From contig NZ_CP126604.1 of the NCBI RefSeq assembly GCF_008364625.2, positions 3,100,001 through 3,164,000 of the forward strand: a DNA stretch of 64,000 bases, written 5' to 3'. The position numbers were made by a program, and so were the translations under genes. The notes under the pieces were generated by a model. It made no database searches, was not told where the DNA came from, and saw only the letters and a list, made by a program, of their open reading frames with translations. How positions within the stretch are numbered: position 1 is the first letter of the stretch; the number at the start of each line of letters is the position of its first letter. Shown here one piece after another: positions 48,929 through 61,485 of the stretch. This DNA comes from Enterobacter dykesii (GTDB lineage Bacteria > Pseudomonadota > Gammaproteobacteria > Enterobacterales > Enterobacteriaceae).

Positions 48929-48947
48929 AGGCCCCCAGCAGGGGCCT
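48929..48947 (-). other. Intercistronic hairpin between nuoL and nuoM
   Basis: AGGCCCC (48929-48935) and GGGGCCT (48941-48947) form a 7-bp stem with a 5-nt loop. There is no T-run, and nuoM follows, so it is more likely an mRNA stability or processing element than a terminator. Confidence 0.5.
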
Positions 48948-48983
48948 GATTTTCAACGAATTCGAATAAAATTCACTTAACGA

Positions 48984-50825
48984 TCAACGCAACACCATCA
49001 GCAGCGCCAGCACGACAACCGCACCGATGCTCATTGACGCTACATACCAGCGCAGGTAACCGTTCTCGCTATACAGCAGGCCTTTACCTGCAAAGCGGGA
49101 AAGGATCGCCGGGATATTCATCAGGCTGTTCAGTGGGTCGCGCTTCAGCAGCCACGCAATGCCCAGGAACGGCTTAACGAAGATCATGTCGTACAGCCAG
49201 TCGAAGCCCCACGCGTTGTACCACCAGGTGCCCAGCAGACGGCCCGGCGCACTGTTGGCAACGGCAGTCACCAGCGTACGTTTGCCCAGCCACAGCCATG
49301 CAGCGATCAGGATGCCCGCGATAGCGACCACACCGGAGGTGATTTCAAGCGTCAGAACGCGACCGTGCTCAAGCTCGGTGGTGTCTGGCAGTACGCCCTG
49401 CAGCGGCGGCACAATCATCGCGCCAACGAAGGTGGACAGTACCAGCAGCACAATCAGCGGCAGGTGGTGGGTAATCCCCTTCCCTGCGTGAGCATGAATT
49501 TGTTCTTTACCGTGGAATACGATGAAAATCATACGGAAGGTATACAGGGAGGTCATGAACGCACCGACCAGACCCGCAACCATCAGATTGATATGACCAT
49601 TCGCCATGGCACCCGCAAGGATTTCGTCCTTACTGAAGAAGCCCGCGGTGATCAGCGGCAGTGCCGCCAGCGCCGCGCCGCCCACCAGGAAGCAGACATA
49701 GACCAGCGGAATGGACTTACGCAGTCCGCCCATCTTGAAGATGTTCTGCTCGTGATGGCAGGCCAGAATCACGGAACCAGACGAGAGGAACAGCAGCGCT
49801 TTAAAGAACGCGTGCGTCATCAGGTGGAAAATGGCTGCGTCCCACGCCTGAACGCCCAGCGCCAGGAACATGTAGCCAATCTGGCTCATGGTGGAATACG
49901 CGAGAACGCGTTTGATGTCGGTCTGCACCAGCGCGGCAAAGCCTGCCAGCACCAGCGTGACCGCACCGACGATACCCACCAGATGCAGAATTTCCGGGGT
50001 CATCAGGAACAGGCCATGGGTACGCGCAATCAGGTAAACACCGGCGGTTACCATGGTCGCGGCGTGGATCAGCGCGGAGACAGGGGTTGGACCCGCCATC
50101 GCGTCGGCCAGCCACGTCTGCAACGGCAGCTGCGCGGATTTACCCACGGCACCACCCAGCAGCATCAGCGTTGCCCACCACAGCATATTGTTGCCTGCAG
50201 CGAAGTGTGCCGGCGCCAGTTCCACCATTTCGCGGAAGTTCAGCGTGCCCAGTTCGTTGTAAAGAATGAACAGCGCGAAAGCGAGGAAGACGTCACCCAC
50301 GCGGGTCACGACGAACGCTTTCATGGCCGCTGCGCCATTCTTCGGATCGGTGTAGTAGAAACCGATCAGCAGGTAAGAACACAGACCTACGCCTTCCCAG
50401 CCCAGATACATCAGCAGCAGGTTATCGGCCAGCACCAGAACCACCATGCTGGCGATAAACAGGTTGGTATAGGCGAAGAAGCGGGAGTAACCCTCTTCAC
50501 CGCGCATATACCAGGAGGCGAACATGTGGATCAGGAAGCCAACGCCGGTGACCACGGAGAGCATGGTCAGCGAGAGGCCGTCCAGCACCAGGTTGAAGCC
50601 GATGTTGAAATCACCGACCGACATCCAGGTCCACAGCGGCACGCTGAAAGGCTGACGCCCGTTGTTAAAGAAGTCGATACCTGCATACGCTGTTACCAGC
50701 GCAGCCAGGCCGATGGAGCCAATGCCCACGGTCGCAGACAGATTCTCAGACCAGCGGCCGCGAGAAAACGCCAGCAGCACGAAGCCAATCAGCGGAAAAA
50801 TAATGGTTAAGGCAAGCATGTTCAT
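48984..50825 (-). CDS. nuoL: NADH dehydrogenase I subunit L
   Basis: A 613-residue, largest antiporter-like subunit, with 16 helices and the long lateral helix near the C-terminus that spans the membrane arm. Core motifs are [45 protein letters not shown] and [16 protein letters not shown] 50825 overlaps the nuoK stop by 4 bp. Confidence 0.97.
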   Translation of the reverse strand: MNMLALTIIFPLIGFVLLAFSRGRWSENLSATVGIGSIGLAALVTAYAGIDFFNNGRQPFSVPLWTWMSVGDFNIGFNLVLDGLSLTMLSVVTGVGFLIHMFASWYMRGEEGYSRFFAYTNLFIASMVVLVLADNLLLMYLGWEGVGLCSYLLIGFYYTDPKNGAAAMKAFVVTRVGDVFLAFALFILYNELGTLNFREMVELAPAHFAAGNNMLWWATLMLLGGAVGKSAQLPLQTWLADAMAGPTPVSALIHAATMVTAGVYLIARTHGLFLMTPEILHLVGIVGAVTLVLAGFAALVQTDIKRVLAYSTMSQIGYMFLALGVQAWDAAIFHLMTHAFFKALLFLSSGSVILACHHEQNIFKMGGLRKSIPLVYVCFLVGGAALAALPLITAGFFSKDEILAGAMANGHINLMVAGLVGAFMTSLYTFRMIFIVFHGKEQIHAHAGKGITHHLPLIVLLVLSTFVGAMIVPPLQGVLPDTTELEHGRVLTLEITSGVVAIAGILIAAWLWLGKRTLVTAVANSAPGRLLGTWWYNAWGFDWLYDMIFVKPFLGIAWLLKRDPLNSLMNIPAILSRFAGKGLLYSENGYLRWYVASMSIGAVVVLALLMVLR

Positions 50826-51124
50826 CCACGCAACTCACTTACTGAATCGATGTTCAGGTTCTGGCGGCGACGATGGAGCTGCAGCAACAGCGCCAGGCCA
50901 ATACTCGCTTCGGCAGCCGCGAGGCTGATGGCAAGAATGTACATCACCTGACCATCGGTCTGGCCCCAGTAGCTTCCGGCGACCACGAAGGCCAGCGCGG
51001 AGGCATTAATCATGATTTCCAGACCGATCAGCATAAACAGCAGATTGCGGCGGATAACCAGACCGGTCAGACCCAGAACGAATAAAATCGCAGCGAGGAT
51101 CAGTCCATGTGTTAAGGGGATCAT
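50822..51124 (-). CDS. nuoK: NADH dehydrogenase I subunit K
   Basis: A 100-residue membrane subunit with three helices. It carries the two conserved buried glutamates ([14 protein letters not shown] and [13 protein letters not shown]) needed for proton pumping. ATGA overlaps join it to nuoJ and nuoL. Confidence 0.97.
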   Translation of the reverse strand: MIPLTHGLILAAILFVLGLTGLVIRRNLLFMLIGLEIMINASALAFVVAGSYWGQTDGQVMYILAISLAAAEASIGLALLLQLHRRRQNLNIDSVSELRG

Positions 51125-51675
51125 GCGCGCTCCTCCGTTTTTCTTTTCGCGCGGTCGTCAGTGCGGTTGCTCAGCACCTCGCCAGCACGCTCTTCGCGGC
51201 CAACGTGGAAAGCAACAACCAGACCAGCCAGCAGCAGCATTGAGGCCAGTTCAACCGCCAGAACGTATGGGCCAAAGAGGGTAATACCGACCTCTTTAGC
51301 GCCGATCGGCGTGCCGTCGATGCCCTGATCGTTGACGCCCAGAATGGCGTAAACAATCACCGCCAGCATGATGGCCGACAAAATTGCCGGGCCGATCCAC
51401 ACCTGCGGTTTTAACCACTGACGTTCCTGTTCAATCTCAGAGCCGCCCAGGTTCAGCATCATCACCACGAACACGAACAGCACCATAATGGCCCCGGCGT
51501 AGACGATGATTTCCAGCGCACCGGCGAAGTGTGCGCCCAGTGCGAAGAACACTCCGGAAATAGCCAGCAGGGAAATGATTAAGTACAGCAGCGCATGCAC
51601 CGGATTGGTGTGCGTAATCACTCGCAGCGTAGCCAGGATGGCGATAAGGCCACAGATATAAAAAGCGAATTCCAT
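51121..51675 (-). CDS. nuoJ: NADH dehydrogenase I subunit J
   Basis: A 184-residue membrane subunit with five helices. Helix 3 ([20 protein letters not shown]) contains the pi-bulge region involved in coupling. The C-terminal tail is very basic and acidic ([20 protein letters not shown]). Overlaps nuoK by 4 bp and follows nuoI after 10 bp. Confidence 0.96.
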   Translation of the reverse strand: MEFAFYICGLIAILATLRVITHTNPVHALLYLIISLLAISGVFFALGAHFAGALEIIVYAGAIMVLFVFVVMMLNLGGSEIEQERQWLKPQVWIGPAILSAIMLAVIVYAILGVNDQGIDGTPIGAKEVGITLFGPYVLAVELASMLLLAGLVVAFHVGREERAGEVLSNRTDDRAKRKTEERA

Positions 51676-51685
51676 TGCCCTCTCC

Positions 51686-52228
51686 TTACGGTAACAGGCT
51701 CTTGACGTCGATAGGCTTAGCTTCGTTCTCTGCTTCGCCCTTATCTTTGCCGTCGATTGCCATACCCGCCATCCGGTAGAAGTTATATTCCGGGTATTTG
51801 CCCGGACCGGAAATCAGCAGATCCTCTTTCTCGTACACCAGGTCCTGACGCTTGTACTCACCCAGCTCGAAGTCTGGAGTCAGCTGAATCGCCGTGGTTG
51901 GGCACGCTTCTTCACACAGACCGCAGAAGATGCAGCGTGAGAAGTTGATGCGGAAGAACTCAGGGTACCAGCGGCCGTCTACCGTCTCTGCTTTCTGCAG
52001 AGAGATACAGCCTACCGGACACGCTACCGCACACAGGTTACAGGCAACGCAGCGCTCGGAACCGTCCGGGTCGCGCGTCAGCACGATACGGCCACGGTAG
52101 CGCGGCGGCAGATATACCGGCTCTTCCGGGTACATCCGGGTTTCGCGTTTGGCAAACGCGTGCAGGCCGATCATCCAGATACTGCGTACCTGGGTACCGA
52201 AGCCTACCAGTAATTCTTTTAAGGTCAT
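51686..52228 (-). CDS. nuoI: NADH dehydrogenase I subunit I
   Basis: A 180-residue ferredoxin-type subunit holding clusters N6a and N6b. The two [4Fe-4S] motifs are [15 protein letters not shown] and [15 protein letters not shown]. It carries electrons towards N2 in NuoB. Starts 13 bp after nuoH. Confidence 0.97.
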   Translation of the reverse strand: MTLKELLVGFGTQVRSIWMIGLHAFAKRETRMYPEEPVYLPPRYRGRIVLTRDPDGSERCVACNLCAVACPVGCISLQKAETVDGRWYPEFFRINFSRCIFCGLCEEACPTTAIQLTPDFELGEYKRQDLVYEKEDLLISGPGKYPEYNFYRMAGMAIDGKDKGEAENEAKPIDVKSLLP

Positions 52229-52241
52229 GGTCTATAGCCCC

Positions 52242-53219
52242 TTATGGCTGCTGCCAGAGAATGACAGCGGCCGTTACCAACAAGTTGACGAGCGTCAGCG
52301 GCAGGCACACTTTCCAGCCGAAGGACATTACCTGGTCGTAACGCGGACGCGGTAACGCTGCGCGAATCAAAATGAACATCATCATGAAGAACGCGGTTTT
52401 CAGCGCGAACCAGATGAACGGCGGTAAGAACGGGCCATGCCAGCCACCGAAGAACAGCGTTACCATCAACGCGGAAATGGTGACGATACCGATGTACTCG
52501 CCCACGAAGAACAGACCGAATTTCATACCGGAATATTCAATGTGGTAACCGTCGGCCAGTTCCTGTTCGGCTTCTGGCTGGTCAAACGGGTGACGGTGAC
52601 ACACCGCCACGCCCGCGATAGCAAAGGTAATAAACCCAAAGAACTGCGGGATAACGTTCCAGATGTCGGCCTGGTTGTTGACGATGTCGGTCATGTTGAA
52701 TGAACCGGCCTGCGCCACCACGCCCATCAGGGAGAGCCCCAGGAACACTTCGTAGCTCAGCGTCTGCGCGGAAGCACGCATCGCACCCAGCAGCGAGTAT
52801 TTGTTGTTACTGGACCAGCCTGCGAACAGCACCGCGTAAACCGCGAGGCCTGCCATCATCAGGAAGAACAGAATGCCGATGTTCAGATCGGCGACCACCC
52901 AGGTCGGGCTGACCGGAACGATAGCAAACGCCAGCAGAAGCGAGGTGAAGGCGATCATCGGTGCCAGAGTAAAGATCACGCGGTCCGAGAAGCGCGGGAT
53001 CCAGTCCTCTTTAAAGAACATCTTGATCATGTCCGCGACCAGCTGGAGTGAACCACCCCAGCCCACGCGGTTCGGTCCGTAACGGTTCTGGAACAGACCG
53101 AGCAGACGACGTTCACCAAAGCTCATGAACGCGCCGCAGGTGACCACCACCAGCAGGATAACAATCGCTTTCAGAATGCTCAGCAGGATGTCGATAAGAT
53201 CCGGCGTTAACCAACTCAT
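52242..53219 (-). CDS. nuoH: NADH dehydrogenase I subunit H
   Basis: A 325-residue membrane subunit that forms the quinone-binding chamber with NuoB and NuoD. Conserved [18 protein letters not shown] is near the N-terminus and a central acidic loop follows ([24 protein letters not shown]). Overlaps nuoG by 4 bp. Confidence 0.97.
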   Translation of the reverse strand: MSWLTPDLIDILLSILKAIVILLVVVTCGAFMSFGERRLLGLFQNRYGPNRVGWGGSLQLVADMIKMFFKEDWIPRFSDRVIFTLAPMIAFTSLLLAFAIVPVSPTWVVADLNIGILFFLMMAGLAVYAVLFAGWSSNNKYSLLGAMRASAQTLSYEVFLGLSLMGVVAQAGSFNMTDIVNNQADIWNVIPQFFGFITFAIAGVAVCHRHPFDQPEAEQELADGYHIEYSGMKFGLFFVGEYIGIVTISALMVTLFFGGWHGPFLPPFIWFALKTAFFMMMFILIRAALPRPRYDQVMSFGWKVCLPLTLVNLLVTAAVILWQQP

Positions 53220-55939
53220 GCTTTTGCCTCCTGCAGATTATCAAGACGCGCGCCCGCCAGAACAGGCGCGATGCCAGGCATACCCATCGGCAGACCGACC
53301 TGCCCTGCTGTCAGACTTTCAGAAATAATCAGCGGCAGGCTGATGGTCTGGCCGTCATAGCTAAAGGCAATGTTCGCGCCCGCGTTAACGCCAAGCTTCG
53401 CGGCATCCGCCGGGTTGAGCTTGATGTACGGCTGCGGCATACGGGTCTGGAAGACCGGGGAACGCTGGGACAGCTCGTCGCTACCGAACAGATGGTAGTA
53501 CGGCGCGATACGCCAGTTACCTTCCTGCGCCTGGAAGCTCGCCGGTACGGTGGTGAAGAAGTCCAGACCGGTTTCGGAGGCTTCAATCAGACGCACGCCC
53601 GGATCGCCGTGGCGCAGGGAGCCACCCACTTCAGCCTGGAACTTGTTCCATGCCTGCGGGGAGTTCCAGCCTGGCGCCCATGCGAATGGGATTTGCGAAC
53701 GCGGCGCAGACGGCTGGTTGTTCCCTTCCATAGAGAAGGCGAACATGGTGTCTTTATCCTGCGGCTGGCGCGGTTCGTGCACGCTGATATTGGCGCGCAT
53801 CGCGGTACGGCCGCTGTAGCGGTGCGGTTCACGCGCCAGTTTCTGGCCGCGAATGCGGAAGCTTGCTTCAGGTGCGGCATCTTTAATGCCTGCCAGCTGA
53901 GGCAGTTTTTCGACTACCGCGTCGATAACGTGGTCGAGCTGCGTCCAGTCCACTTCACGGCTCTGCACGGTGCTGTGCAGGGAGTGCAGCCAGCGCCAGC
54001 TTTCCAGCATCACGGTGTTGCTGTCGTAGTACGCCGGGTCATAAACCTGGAAGAAACGCTGGGCGCGACCTTCGTTGTTGATAACGGTACCGTCGCTTTC
54101 TGCGAAGCTTGCCGCAGAGAGCACCAGGTGCGCTTTATCCATAATCGCGGTGCGCTGATGGTCAATGACCATTACCAGCGGCGCTTTGGAGAGCGCGGCG
54201 TCAACGCGAGCGGCAGAGGCGTGGCGATGCAGATCGTTTTCCAGCACCACAACGGCGTCAGCGGAACCGGATTCCAGTTCGCTTAACGCTGCTTCCAGCG
54301 AGCCGCCGCCAATCATACCCAGACCGATGCTGTTCACCGCACGGGCAATCATGGTCACACCGACGTCCACACCGCGGCCTTTCAGGGCTTTGGCAACGTT
54401 GGCTGCCGCCTGAATGATCTCCGCGCTACCGGCGTTGGTACCGGAAATAATCAGCGGTTTCTTCGCACCCGCCAGGGCCTGAACAATCACGTCAACCTTG
54501 TTTTGCAGGTCGCGATCCAGTTCAACGGCCGGCGAGCTGCTGTCCAGCGCGTGGGCAATGGCAAAGCCGAGGCGCGCCTGATCTTCAACCGGCGCGCAGT
54601 AGGTCCACGCGGCGATATCGTCCAGACGGGTGTTGTCGACGTTGGTCACAAACAGAGGATGCTTCGCGCGCTGGCCGATGTTGAGGATCGCCGCAATCTG
54701 CCAGTCAGCCACTTTCTGCGCCGCTGCCATTTCACGTGCTTTCCCCTTCACCGCCTGGCGAACCGCCAGAGCCGCACGTGCGCCCGTCTGCGTCAGGTCT
54801 TCACCCAGCACCAGGACCGCATCATAAGATTCGATTTCGCGCAGCGCAGGAGTGTGGACACCGCCTTCACGCAGCACTTTCAGTACCAGCTGCAGACGTT
54901 CCTGCTCGCCCTGAGCGATACCGGTATAGAAGTTTTCCGCTCCAACCAGCTCGCGCAGCGCGAAGTTGCTTTCAATGCTGGCGCGCGGGGAGCCGATACC
55001 GATCACTTTCTTCGACTGGCGCAGAATATCTGCCGCGCCCTGCATCGCCTGCTCGGCGTTCAGGGTAATGAAGTCGTCGCCACGGCGCTGAACCGGCTGA
55101 CGCGGACGGTCTTTCAGGTTCACATAGCCATAGCCGAAACGACCGCGGTCGCAGAGGAAGTAGTGGTTAACGGTACCGTTGTAACGGTTTTCGATACGAC
55201 GCAGTTCGCCGTAACGCTCACCCGGGCTGGTGTTACAGCCGAGGGAACACTGCTGGCAGATGCTTGGCGCAAACTGCATGTCCCATTTACGGTTGTAACG
55301 CTCGGAGTGAGTTTTATCCGTGAATACGCCGGTCGGGCAGATTTCTACCAGGTTACCGGAGAATTCGCTTTCCAGCGTACCGTCTTCCGGACGACCGAAG
55401 TAGACGTTATCGTGCGCGCCATACACGCCCAGATCCTGACCGTCTGCGTAGTCTTTGTAGTAACGCACGCAGCGGTAGCAGGCGATGCAGCGGTTCATTT
55501 CGTGAGAGATGAACGGCCCCAGGTCCTGGTTACGGTGGGTACGCTTGGTAAAGCGATAGCGACGGAAGCTGTGGCCGGTCATCACGGTCATATCCTGAAG
55601 GTGGCAGTTACCGCCCTCTTCACAGACCGGACAGTCGTGCGGGTGGTTGGTCATCAACCATTCCACAACGCTTTCGCGGAACTGTTTGGCTTCTTCGTCA
55701 TCAATCGAAATAAAAGTGCCTTCGGTGGCTGGCGTCATACAGGACATCACCAGGCGACCACGCGTGTCTTCCGCGTTTTGATATTGCTTCACCGCACACT
55801 GGCGGCAAGCACCGACGCTGCCCAGCGCCGGATGCCAGCAAAAGTACGGAATATCGAGGCCAAGAGACAGACAAGCTTCCAGCAGGTTGTCCGCCCCGTT
55901 GACTTCGTATTCTTTGCCGTCTACATGAATCGTAGCCAT
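53216..55939 (-). CDS. nuoG: NADH dehydrogenase I subunit G
   Basis: A 907-residue peripheral-arm subunit. The N-terminal [2Fe-2S] N1b domain shows [20 protein letters not shown]. The His-Cys N5 site and N4 follow ([10 protein letters not shown] and [14 protein letters not shown]), then the N7 site typical of enterobacteria ([21 protein letters not shown]). The large C-terminal molybdopterin-oxidoreductase-like domain has lost its cofactor role. ATG 55939 (MATIHVDGK) has GGAAG 7 nt upstream; ATG 55945 would sit only 2 nt from it. Confidence 0.96.
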   Translation of the reverse strand: MATIHVDGKEYEVNGADNLLEACLSLGLDIPYFCWHPALGSVGACRQCAVKQYQNAEDTRGRLVMSCMTPATEGTFISIDDEEAKQFRESVVEWLMTNHPHDCPVCEEGGNCHLQDMTVMTGHSFRRYRFTKRTHRNQDLGPFISHEMNRCIACYRCVRYYKDYADGQDLGVYGAHDNVYFGRPEDGTLESEFSGNLVEICPTGVFTDKTHSERYNRKWDMQFAPSICQQCSLGCNTSPGERYGELRRIENRYNGTVNHYFLCDRGRFGYGYVNLKDRPRQPVQRRGDDFITLNAEQAMQGAADILRQSKKVIGIGSPRASIESNFALRELVGAENFYTGIAQGEQERLQLVLKVLREGGVHTPALREIESYDAVLVLGEDLTQTGARAALAVRQAVKGKAREMAAAQKVADWQIAAILNIGQRAKHPLFVTNVDNTRLDDIAAWTYCAPVEDQARLGFAIAHALDSSSPAVELDRDLQNKVDVIVQALAGAKKPLIISGTNAGSAEIIQAAANVAKALKGRGVDVGVTMIARAVNSIGLGMIGGGSLEAALSELESGSADAVVVLENDLHRHASAARVDAALSKAPLVMVIDHQRTAIMDKAHLVLSAASFAESDGTVINNEGRAQRFFQVYDPAYYDSNTVMLESWRWLHSLHSTVQSREVDWTQLDHVIDAVVEKLPQLAGIKDAAPEASFRIRGQKLAREPHRYSGRTAMRANISVHEPRQPQDKDTMFAFSMEGNNQPSAPRSQIPFAWAPGWNSPQAWNKFQAEVGGSLRHGDPGVRLIEASETGLDFFTTVPASFQAQEGNWRIAPYYHLFGSDELSQRSPVFQTRMPQPYIKLNPADAAKLGVNAGANIAFSYDGQTISLPLIISESLTAGQVGLPMGMPGIAPVLAGARLDNLQEAKA

Positions 55940-55994
55940 TAGCATGCTTCCAGTTGGCTCGGTCGAAACCGAGCGTTAATCAAAATTCTTGTCG

Positions 55995-57332
55995 TTACCA
56001 GCGCGCTTTAAGCAGGTTCGGCTGAATCCCATTGATGGCATGGGTATTGCTGAACGGCTGCTTGATGCCTGCTTCGAACTCGTCGCGGAAATATTTGATC
56101 GCGCTCTGCAGAGGTTCGACGGCACCCGGTGCGTGGGCACAGAAGGTTTTACCCGGGCCTAAGAATCGACACAGTTGCTCAAGCGTCTCGATATCCCCAG
56201 GCTGGCCTTCGCCACGTTCGATTGCACGCAGGATCTTCACGCTCCACGGCAGACCATCACGGCACGGTGTACACCAGCCGCAGGACTCACGGGCGAAGAA
56301 CTCTTCCAGGTTACGCACCAGCGAGACCATGCCGATCTCGTGGTCGACGGCCATCGCCAGCGCCGTACCCAGACGGCTGCCTGCTTTACCAATACTTTCG
56401 AATTCCATTGGCAGATCAAGGTGGGCTTCGGTCAGGAAGTCTGTCCCTGCCCCACCCGGCTGCCAGGCTTTGAATTTCAGGCCATCGCGCATGCCGCCAG
56501 CGTAGTCCTCAAGAATTTCACGTGCGGTGGTACCGAACGGCAGTTCCCAGACGCCAGGATTTTTAACGCGACCAGAGAAGCCCATCAGCTTGGTACCAGC
56601 ATCTTTGCTTGAGGAGATGCCCTGATACCACTCCACGCCGTTGGCGAGGATAGCCGGAACGTTACACAGGGTTTCAACGTTGTTTACGCAGGTCGGTTTA
56701 CCCCATACGCCGGAGCTTGCCGGGAACGGTGGCTTGGAACGCGGGTTCGCGCGGCGGCCTTCCAGGGAGTTAATCAGCGCGGTTTCTTCACCGCAGATAT
56801 AACGCCCTGCGCCGGTGTGCACGAACAGTTCAAAGTCAAACCCGGTTCCCAGGATGTTTTTACCCAGCAGGCCCGCTTCGGTGGCTTCGGCAATCGCGCG
56901 ACGCAGGTTTTCCGCCGCTTCAATGTACTCACCGCGCAGGAAGATGTAGCCACGGTAGGCTTTCAGCGCGAACGCGGAGATCAGCATGCCTTCCACCAGC
57001 AGGTGCGGCAGCTGTTCCATCAGCAGGCGGTCTTTATAGGTGCCCGGCTCCATTTCATCGGCGTTACACAGCAGGTAACGGATGTTCATGGATTCGTCTT
57101 TCGGCATCAGGCTCCACTTCAGACCGGTGGAGAAGCCCGCACCGCCGCGCCCTTTCAGGCCGGAGTCTTTCACCGCGTTAACGATGTCGTCCGGCGCCAT
57201 GCCGCCAAGGGCTTTACGCGCGCCGGCATAGCCGTTTTTGCTCTGGTATTCGTCGAGCCATACCGGCTGTTTGTCATCGCGCAGACGCCAGGTCAGCGGA
57301 TGCGTCTCAGCAGTACGAATTACAGTTTTCAT
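55995..57332 (-). CDS. nuoF: NADH dehydrogenase I subunit F
   Basis: A 445-residue NADH-oxidising subunit with FMN and cluster N3. The nucleotide/FMN fold shows [16 protein letters not shown] and [14 protein letters not shown]. The N3 motif is [12 protein letters not shown] with a distant Cys in [22 protein letters not shown] overlap with nuoE; a 55-bp gap precedes nuoG. Confidence 0.97.
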   Translation of the reverse strand: MKTVIRTAETHPLTWRLRDDKQPVWLDEYQSKNGYAGARKALGGMAPDDIVNAVKDSGLKGRGGAGFSTGLKWSLMPKDESMNIRYLLCNADEMEPGTYKDRLLMEQLPHLLVEGMLISAFALKAYRGYIFLRGEYIEAAENLRRAIAEATEAGLLGKNILGTGFDFELFVHTGAGRYICGEETALINSLEGRRANPRSKPPFPASSGVWGKPTCVNNVETLCNVPAILANGVEWYQGISSSKDAGTKLMGFSGRVKNPGVWELPFGTTAREILEDYAGGMRDGLKFKAWQPGGAGTDFLTEAHLDLPMEFESIGKAGSRLGTALAMAVDHEIGMVSLVRNLEEFFARESCGWCTPCRDGLPWSVKILRAIERGEGQPGDIETLEQLCRFLGPGKTFCAHAPGAVEPLQSAIKYFRDEFEAGIKQPFSNTHAINGIQPNLLKARW

Positions 57333-57829
57333 TTGTACTGCTCCAGCAGGTCAGGAATCGCTTCCGGCGTCAGATGGCTGTGAGTGTCCTCATCAATCAT
57401 CATGGTCGGCCCCTTGTCGCAGTTACCCAGGCAGCAGGTTGGCAGCAGGGTAAAGCGTCCATCGAACGTGGTCTGGCCCGGCTTGATATTGAGCTTCTTC
57501 TCAATCGCAGCCTGAATGCCCTGGTAACCGGTGATGTGGCAGACCACGCTGTCACAGTAGCGGATCACATGGCGGCCAACCGGCTGACGGAAGATCTGGC
57601 TGTAGAAGGTGGCCACGCCCTCTACGTCACTTGCCGGAATACCCAGCACTTTCGCGATCTCATAGATCGCCCCATCCGGCACCCAACCACGCTGTTTCTG
57701 TACGATTTTCAGCGCTTCAATGGACGCCGCACGCGGGTCTTCGTAGTGGTGCATCTCGTGCTCAATGGCGGCACGTTCTGCTTCACTCAGCTCAAAAGCC
57801 TCGGTTTGTGGTTGTTGATTCTCGTGCAT
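57329..57829 (-). CDS. nuoE: NADH dehydrogenase I subunit E
   Basis: A 166-residue thioredoxin-like subunit with [2Fe-2S] cluster N1a. The four cysteines lie in [10 protein letters not shown] and [18 protein letters not shown] (one of the adjacent pair is a ligand). It helps form the NADH dehydrogenase module with NuoF. Starts 2 bp after the nuoCD stop. Confidence 0.96.
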   Translation of the reverse strand: MHENQQPQTEAFELSEAERAAIEHEMHHYEDPRAASIEALKIVQKQRGWVPDGAIYEIAKVLGIPASDVEGVATFYSQIFRQPVGRHVIRYCDSVVCHITGYQGIQAAIEKKLNIKPGQTTFDGRFTLLPTCCLGNCDKGPTMMIDEDTHSHLTPEAIPDLLEQYK

Positions 57830-57831
57830 AA

Positions 57832-59634
57832 TTAGCGGTCCACATCTGACATAACAAAATCGATACTACCCAGATACACAATCAGGTCGGAGACCAGACT
57901 GCCGCGGATGGCGGACGGGATCTGCTGCAGGTGCGCAAAGCTCGGCGTACGCACGCGGGTACGGTAGCTCATGGTGCTGCCGTCACTGGTCAGGTAGTAA
58001 CTGTTAATACCCTTGGTCGCTTCAATCATCTGGAAGGATTCTTGCGCCGGCATGACCGGACCCCAGGAAACCTGCAGGAAGTGGGTGATCAGGGTTTCGA
58101 TATGTTGCAGCGTGCGCTCTTTCGGTGGCGGCGTCGTCAGCGGGTGATCCGCCTTGAACGGGCCTTCCGGCATGTTGTTGAGGCACTGCTCAAGGATGCG
58201 CAGACTCTGGCGCAGCTCTTCTACTTTCAGCATCACGCGGGTGTAGCAGTCGGACACGCCGCCGCCCACCGGGACTTCAAAGTCGAAGTTCTCGTAGCCA
58301 GAGTAAGGACGGGCTTTACGCACGTCGAAATCAATACCGGTCGCACGCAGACCTGCACCTGTTGTCCCCCACTCCAGCGCTTCTTTCGCGCCGTAGGCAG
58401 CAACGCCCTGGGAACGGCCTTTCAGGATGGTGTTACGCAGCGCGGCTTTCTCGTATGACGCCAGACGTTTTGGCATCCAGTCGAGGAACTCACGCAGCAG
58501 ACGGTCCCAGCCGCGCGGCAGATCGTGTGCCACGCCGCCGATACGGAACCAGGCCGGGTGCATACGGAAACCGGTAATCGCTTCCACCAGATCGTAGATT
58601 TTCTGACGGTCGGTAAAGGCGAAGAAGACCGGGGTCATCGCGCCGACGTCCTGAATGAACGTGGAGATGTACAGCAGGTGGCTGTTGATACGGAACAGTT
58701 CTGAGAGCATAACGCGAATCACGTTAACGCGATCCGGCGTAACGATACCCGCCAGTTTCTCAACGGCCAGCACGTATGGCATTTCGTTGACGCAGCCGCC
58801 GAGGTACTCGATACGGTCGGTATACGGAATGTAGCTGTGCCAGGACTGACGCTCGCCCATCTTCTCAGCGCCACGGTGGTGGTAGCCGATGTCAGGCACG
58901 CAGTCGACAATCTCTTCGCCATCAAGCTGAAGAATAATACGGAATGCACCGTGCGCTGACGGGTGGTTTGGACCGAGGTTGAGGAACATGAAGTCCTCGT
59001 TGTCGGTACCGCGCTTCATACCCCAGTCTTCCGGTTTGAAGGTCAGCGCTTCCATCTCCAGATCCTGCTTGGCTTTTGTCAGCTCAAACGGATCGAATTC
59101 GGTTGCACGTGCCGGGTAGTCTTTACGCAGCGGGTGGCCGGTCCAGGTCTGCGGCATCATAATGCGCGTCAGATGCGGGTGGCCGTCGAAGGTCATGCCG
59201 AACATTTCCCAGGTTTCACGCTCATACCAGTTGGCGTTCGGGAAAAATTTGGTGATCGTCGGCAGATGCATGTCGTTTTCAGACAATGCCACCTTGAGCA
59301 TGATATCCGTATTACGGTCTATTGAGATCAGGTGGTAGAAAACGGAAAAATCCGCAGCAGGGAGACCCTGGCGGTGGGTACGCAGACGTTCATCCATGCC
59401 GTGTAAGTCAAACAGCATGACGTACGGTTTTGGCAATTTCTTGAGGAAATCGACAACTTCCAGCAATTGCTCACGCTTCACCCAAACAACGGGTACCCCG
59501 GTGCGGGTAGCCTGAACAGTAAAGGCATCCGGCCCAAAACGGTTGCGCAGTTCGCCAATGACTGGGTCATCCAGATGATCCCGGGTCTGCCAGGCGGCTT
59601 CTTGCGCGGTTAAGTCGGTCATATTGTTCACCAT
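57832..59634 (-). CDS. nuoC: NADH dehydrogenase I fused subunit C/D
   Basis: A 600-residue fusion of the 30-kDa (NuoC, about 1-190) and 49-kDa (NuoD, about 200-600) subunits, as in E. coli. NuoC part: [23 protein letters not shown]. NuoD part: [15 protein letters not shown] near the quinone site and [15 protein letters not shown]. The ATG at 59634 (MVNNMTDLT) is used here; the ATG at 59622 (MTDLTAQ), with GGTGA 5 nt upstream, is an equally plausible start. An 89-bp gap separates it from nuoB. Confidence 0.95.
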   Translation of the reverse strand: MVNNMTDLTAQEAAWQTRDHLDDPVIGELRNRFGPDAFTVQATRTGVPVVWVKREQLLEVVDFLKKLPKPYVMLFDLHGMDERLRTHRQGLPAADFSVFYHLISIDRNTDIMLKVALSENDMHLPTITKFFPNANWYERETWEMFGMTFDGHPHLTRIMMPQTWTGHPLRKDYPARATEFDPFELTKAKQDLEMEALTFKPEDWGMKRGTDNEDFMFLNLGPNHPSAHGAFRIILQLDGEEIVDCVPDIGYHHRGAEKMGERQSWHSYIPYTDRIEYLGGCVNEMPYVLAVEKLAGIVTPDRVNVIRVMLSELFRINSHLLYISTFIQDVGAMTPVFFAFTDRQKIYDLVEAITGFRMHPAWFRIGGVAHDLPRGWDRLLREFLDWMPKRLASYEKAALRNTILKGRSQGVAAYGAKEALEWGTTGAGLRATGIDFDVRKARPYSGYENFDFEVPVGGGVSDCYTRVMLKVEELRQSLRILEQCLNNMPEGPFKADHPLTTPPPKERTLQHIETLITHFLQVSWGPVMPAQESFQMIEATKGINSYYLTSDGSTMSYRTRVRTPSFAHLQQIPSAIRGSLVSDLIVYLGSIDFVMSDVDR

Positions 59635-59723
59635 TGCAAATGGTCCGTGGTGACTGTTGAGCCTGGCTTCGCGCTATTTGAGTAGTGATATGCGAAGGTG
59701 TTCTCCAGGCCTACAGGCGCAAA

Positions 59724-60398
59724 TTAAATTTCGTCAGGCGTACGCAGGTTGGTGACGGCAATACGTTCACCACGTTTACGCTCGCGCTCAGACTGCATGT
59801 TCGCGCGATACACACCCTGATCGCCAACCACCCACGACAGTGGGCGACGTTCTTTACCGATAGACTCCTGCAGCAGCATCAATGCCTGCATGTAGGCTTC
59901 CGGACGTGGCGGACAACCCGGGATGTACACATCCACTGGGATAAATTTATCTACGCCCTGCACGACGGAATAAATGTCGTACATACCGCCAGAGTTTGCA
60001 CATGCGCCCATGGAGATAACCCATTTTGGCTCCAGCATCTGGTCATAAAGACGCTGAATAACAGGTGCCATCTTGGTAAAGCACGTACCGGCAACCACCA
60101 TCAGGTCAGCCTGACGCGGGGAAGCACGGAGTACCTCGGCCCCAAAACGCGCAACGTCATGCACCGCAGTGAATGACGTCACCATTTCAACGTAGCAGCA
60201 AGAAAGGCCAAAGTTGTAAGGCCAGATGGAGTTCTTACGACCCCAGTTGACCATATCGTGCATGGCATGTTCGAGTTTGCCCATGTACACGCTTTTATTG
60301 ACTTCTTGCTCCAGGGGGTCGGTTACGATCTCCTGTTTTTGCAGGGGGTAACGGTCATTCTCACCGTTAGGATCTATGCGGGTGAGCGTATAATCCAT
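59724..60398 (-). CDS. nuoB: NADH dehydrogenase I subunit B
   Basis: A 224-residue subunit holding cluster N2, the last electron carrier before quinone. Ligands are the adjacent cysteines in GLSCCYVEM, then [14 protein letters not shown] and [10 protein letters not shown]. Slightly longer at the C-terminus than E. coli. Starts 15 bp after nuoA. Confidence 0.97.
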   Translation of the reverse strand: MDYTLTRIDPNGENDRYPLQKQEIVTDPLEQEVNKSVYMGKLEHAMHDMVNWGRKNSIWPYNFGLSCCYVEMVTSFTAVHDVARFGAEVLRASPRQADLMVVAGTCFTKMAPVIQRLYDQMLEPKWVISMGACANSGGMYDIYSVVQGVDKFIPVDVYIPGCPPRPEAYMQALMLLQESIGKERRPLSWVVGDQGVYRANMQSERERKRGERIAVTNLRTPDEI

Positions 60399-60413
60399 CT
60401 TATTGCCTCGCTG

Positions 60414-60854
60414 TTACTGCTGACGATTAGAGATACTGTTTTCCGGGTTGATGTGTTCACGACGTGAACGCGCAGGCGTCCAGTCAAGCGCGCCAATACG
60501 CACCAGATAAACCAGACCGGCCAGTAGCACTAAAATGAAAATTGCGGCCTCGACAAAGCCCACCCAACCACTTTCGCGGATGGACGTTGACCATGCGAAA
60601 AGGTAAAGCGCTTCCACGTCGAAGATGACGAAGAACATGGCTACCAGATAGAACTTGGCAGACAGGCGTAAGCGAGCGGTACCTACCGAATCAATACCTG
60701 ATTCGAAAGGGGTGTTTTTGTGCCTTGCACGGGCGCGACCGCCCAGGAACCAGCCGCCGACTAACATCAGGCAGCACAGGCCAATGGCTACAATAAGAAA
60801 GATTGCGAATGCCCAGTGATGAGCGATGACTTCTGTGGATGTTGACATACTCAT
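60414..60854 (-). CDS. nuoA: NADH dehydrogenase I subunit A
   Basis: A 146-residue membrane subunit with three helices. The conserved loop [26 protein letters not shown] lies between helices 1 and 2, and [15 protein letters not shown] carries the acidic residues of helix 2. First gene of the 13-gene nuo operon. ATG 60854 gives [14 protein letters not shown] as in E. coli; the ATG two codons later is also possible. Confidence 0.96.
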   Translation of the reverse strand: MSMSTSTEVIAHHWAFAIFLIVAIGLCCLMLVGGWFLGGRARARHKNTPFESGIDSVGTARLRLSAKFYLVAMFFVIFDVEALYLFAWSTSIRESGWVGFVEAAIFILVLLAGLVYLVRIGALDWTPARSRREHINPENSISNRQQ

Positions 60855-61403
60855 TGCTTACTCATCAAAAGTGATACCTACGACACTGCTCTTGCTGGCA
60901 GATGGGCATCACATCGATTCATGGGGAGGAACAAATAACCTTACACTAACTGTCAGAAATGAGACGTAGACAGCAAAATGATGGGGTTTTTTACTCCTTT
61001 CTATAACCTATTGTCAACTTTAACAAAGGTTTCTTCACATTAAATTACATCGAGCGATTCTCATTAACATTTGGTGCCCTTTAACCCTGGTGGGTGCATG
61101 ACTTTCCGTCAAATGTATGTTGTTGAATCGTGTCCGTTTCGGAAGTAAAAAAAATAACCCTCCTATTTTGACAGGATTTGCCAACGATTCCTCCCCCCAA
61201 ATAGGAGTATTTTCTTGATCTGCGACACGCTTTTGTTAATTCGACATGGAAAACGGCAACATATTTCCTGTTTTTTTAACATGAGAGGGATATGGTTGAA
61301 GTTAGAACGGAAAGTGGACAAGTTTTAAGCCAAAGCATCCAACTCATTGATAAGTAAGATAACACCCTGAAAATCCATGTCCCTTAAGCGGGTATTGTTG
61401 TTT
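60855..61403. promoter_or_regulatory. nuo operon upstream region
   Basis: About 550 bp without a gene, which must hold the nuo promoter(s). On the minus strand a TTGACA occurs at 61017-61012, but no convincing -10 follows at the right distance. GTTAAT-type ArcA-like elements occur at about 61234-61239 and 61063-61068. A possible Fur-like element lies at 61050-61068. No convincing ORF. Confidence 0.4.
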
Positions 61404-61448
61404 AAAAAAAGCCACTGCATGTGAAAATCACACGAGTGGCTTTTTTTT
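61404..61448 (-). terminator. lrhA terminator
   Basis: GCCACT...AGTGGC with an inner GTG-AAAAT-CAC stem, an A-run on one side and a T-run on the other. It can stop transcription leaving lrhA and also shields nuo from the right. Confidence 0.88.
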
Positions 61449-61485
61449 ACACTTACATTTTGTTACCAGAATATTGAGCTATCGA

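Noticed and set aside
54503..55942. 479-codon open frame antisense to nuoG
   Set aside because: A shadow frame; no ribosome site and no domain.
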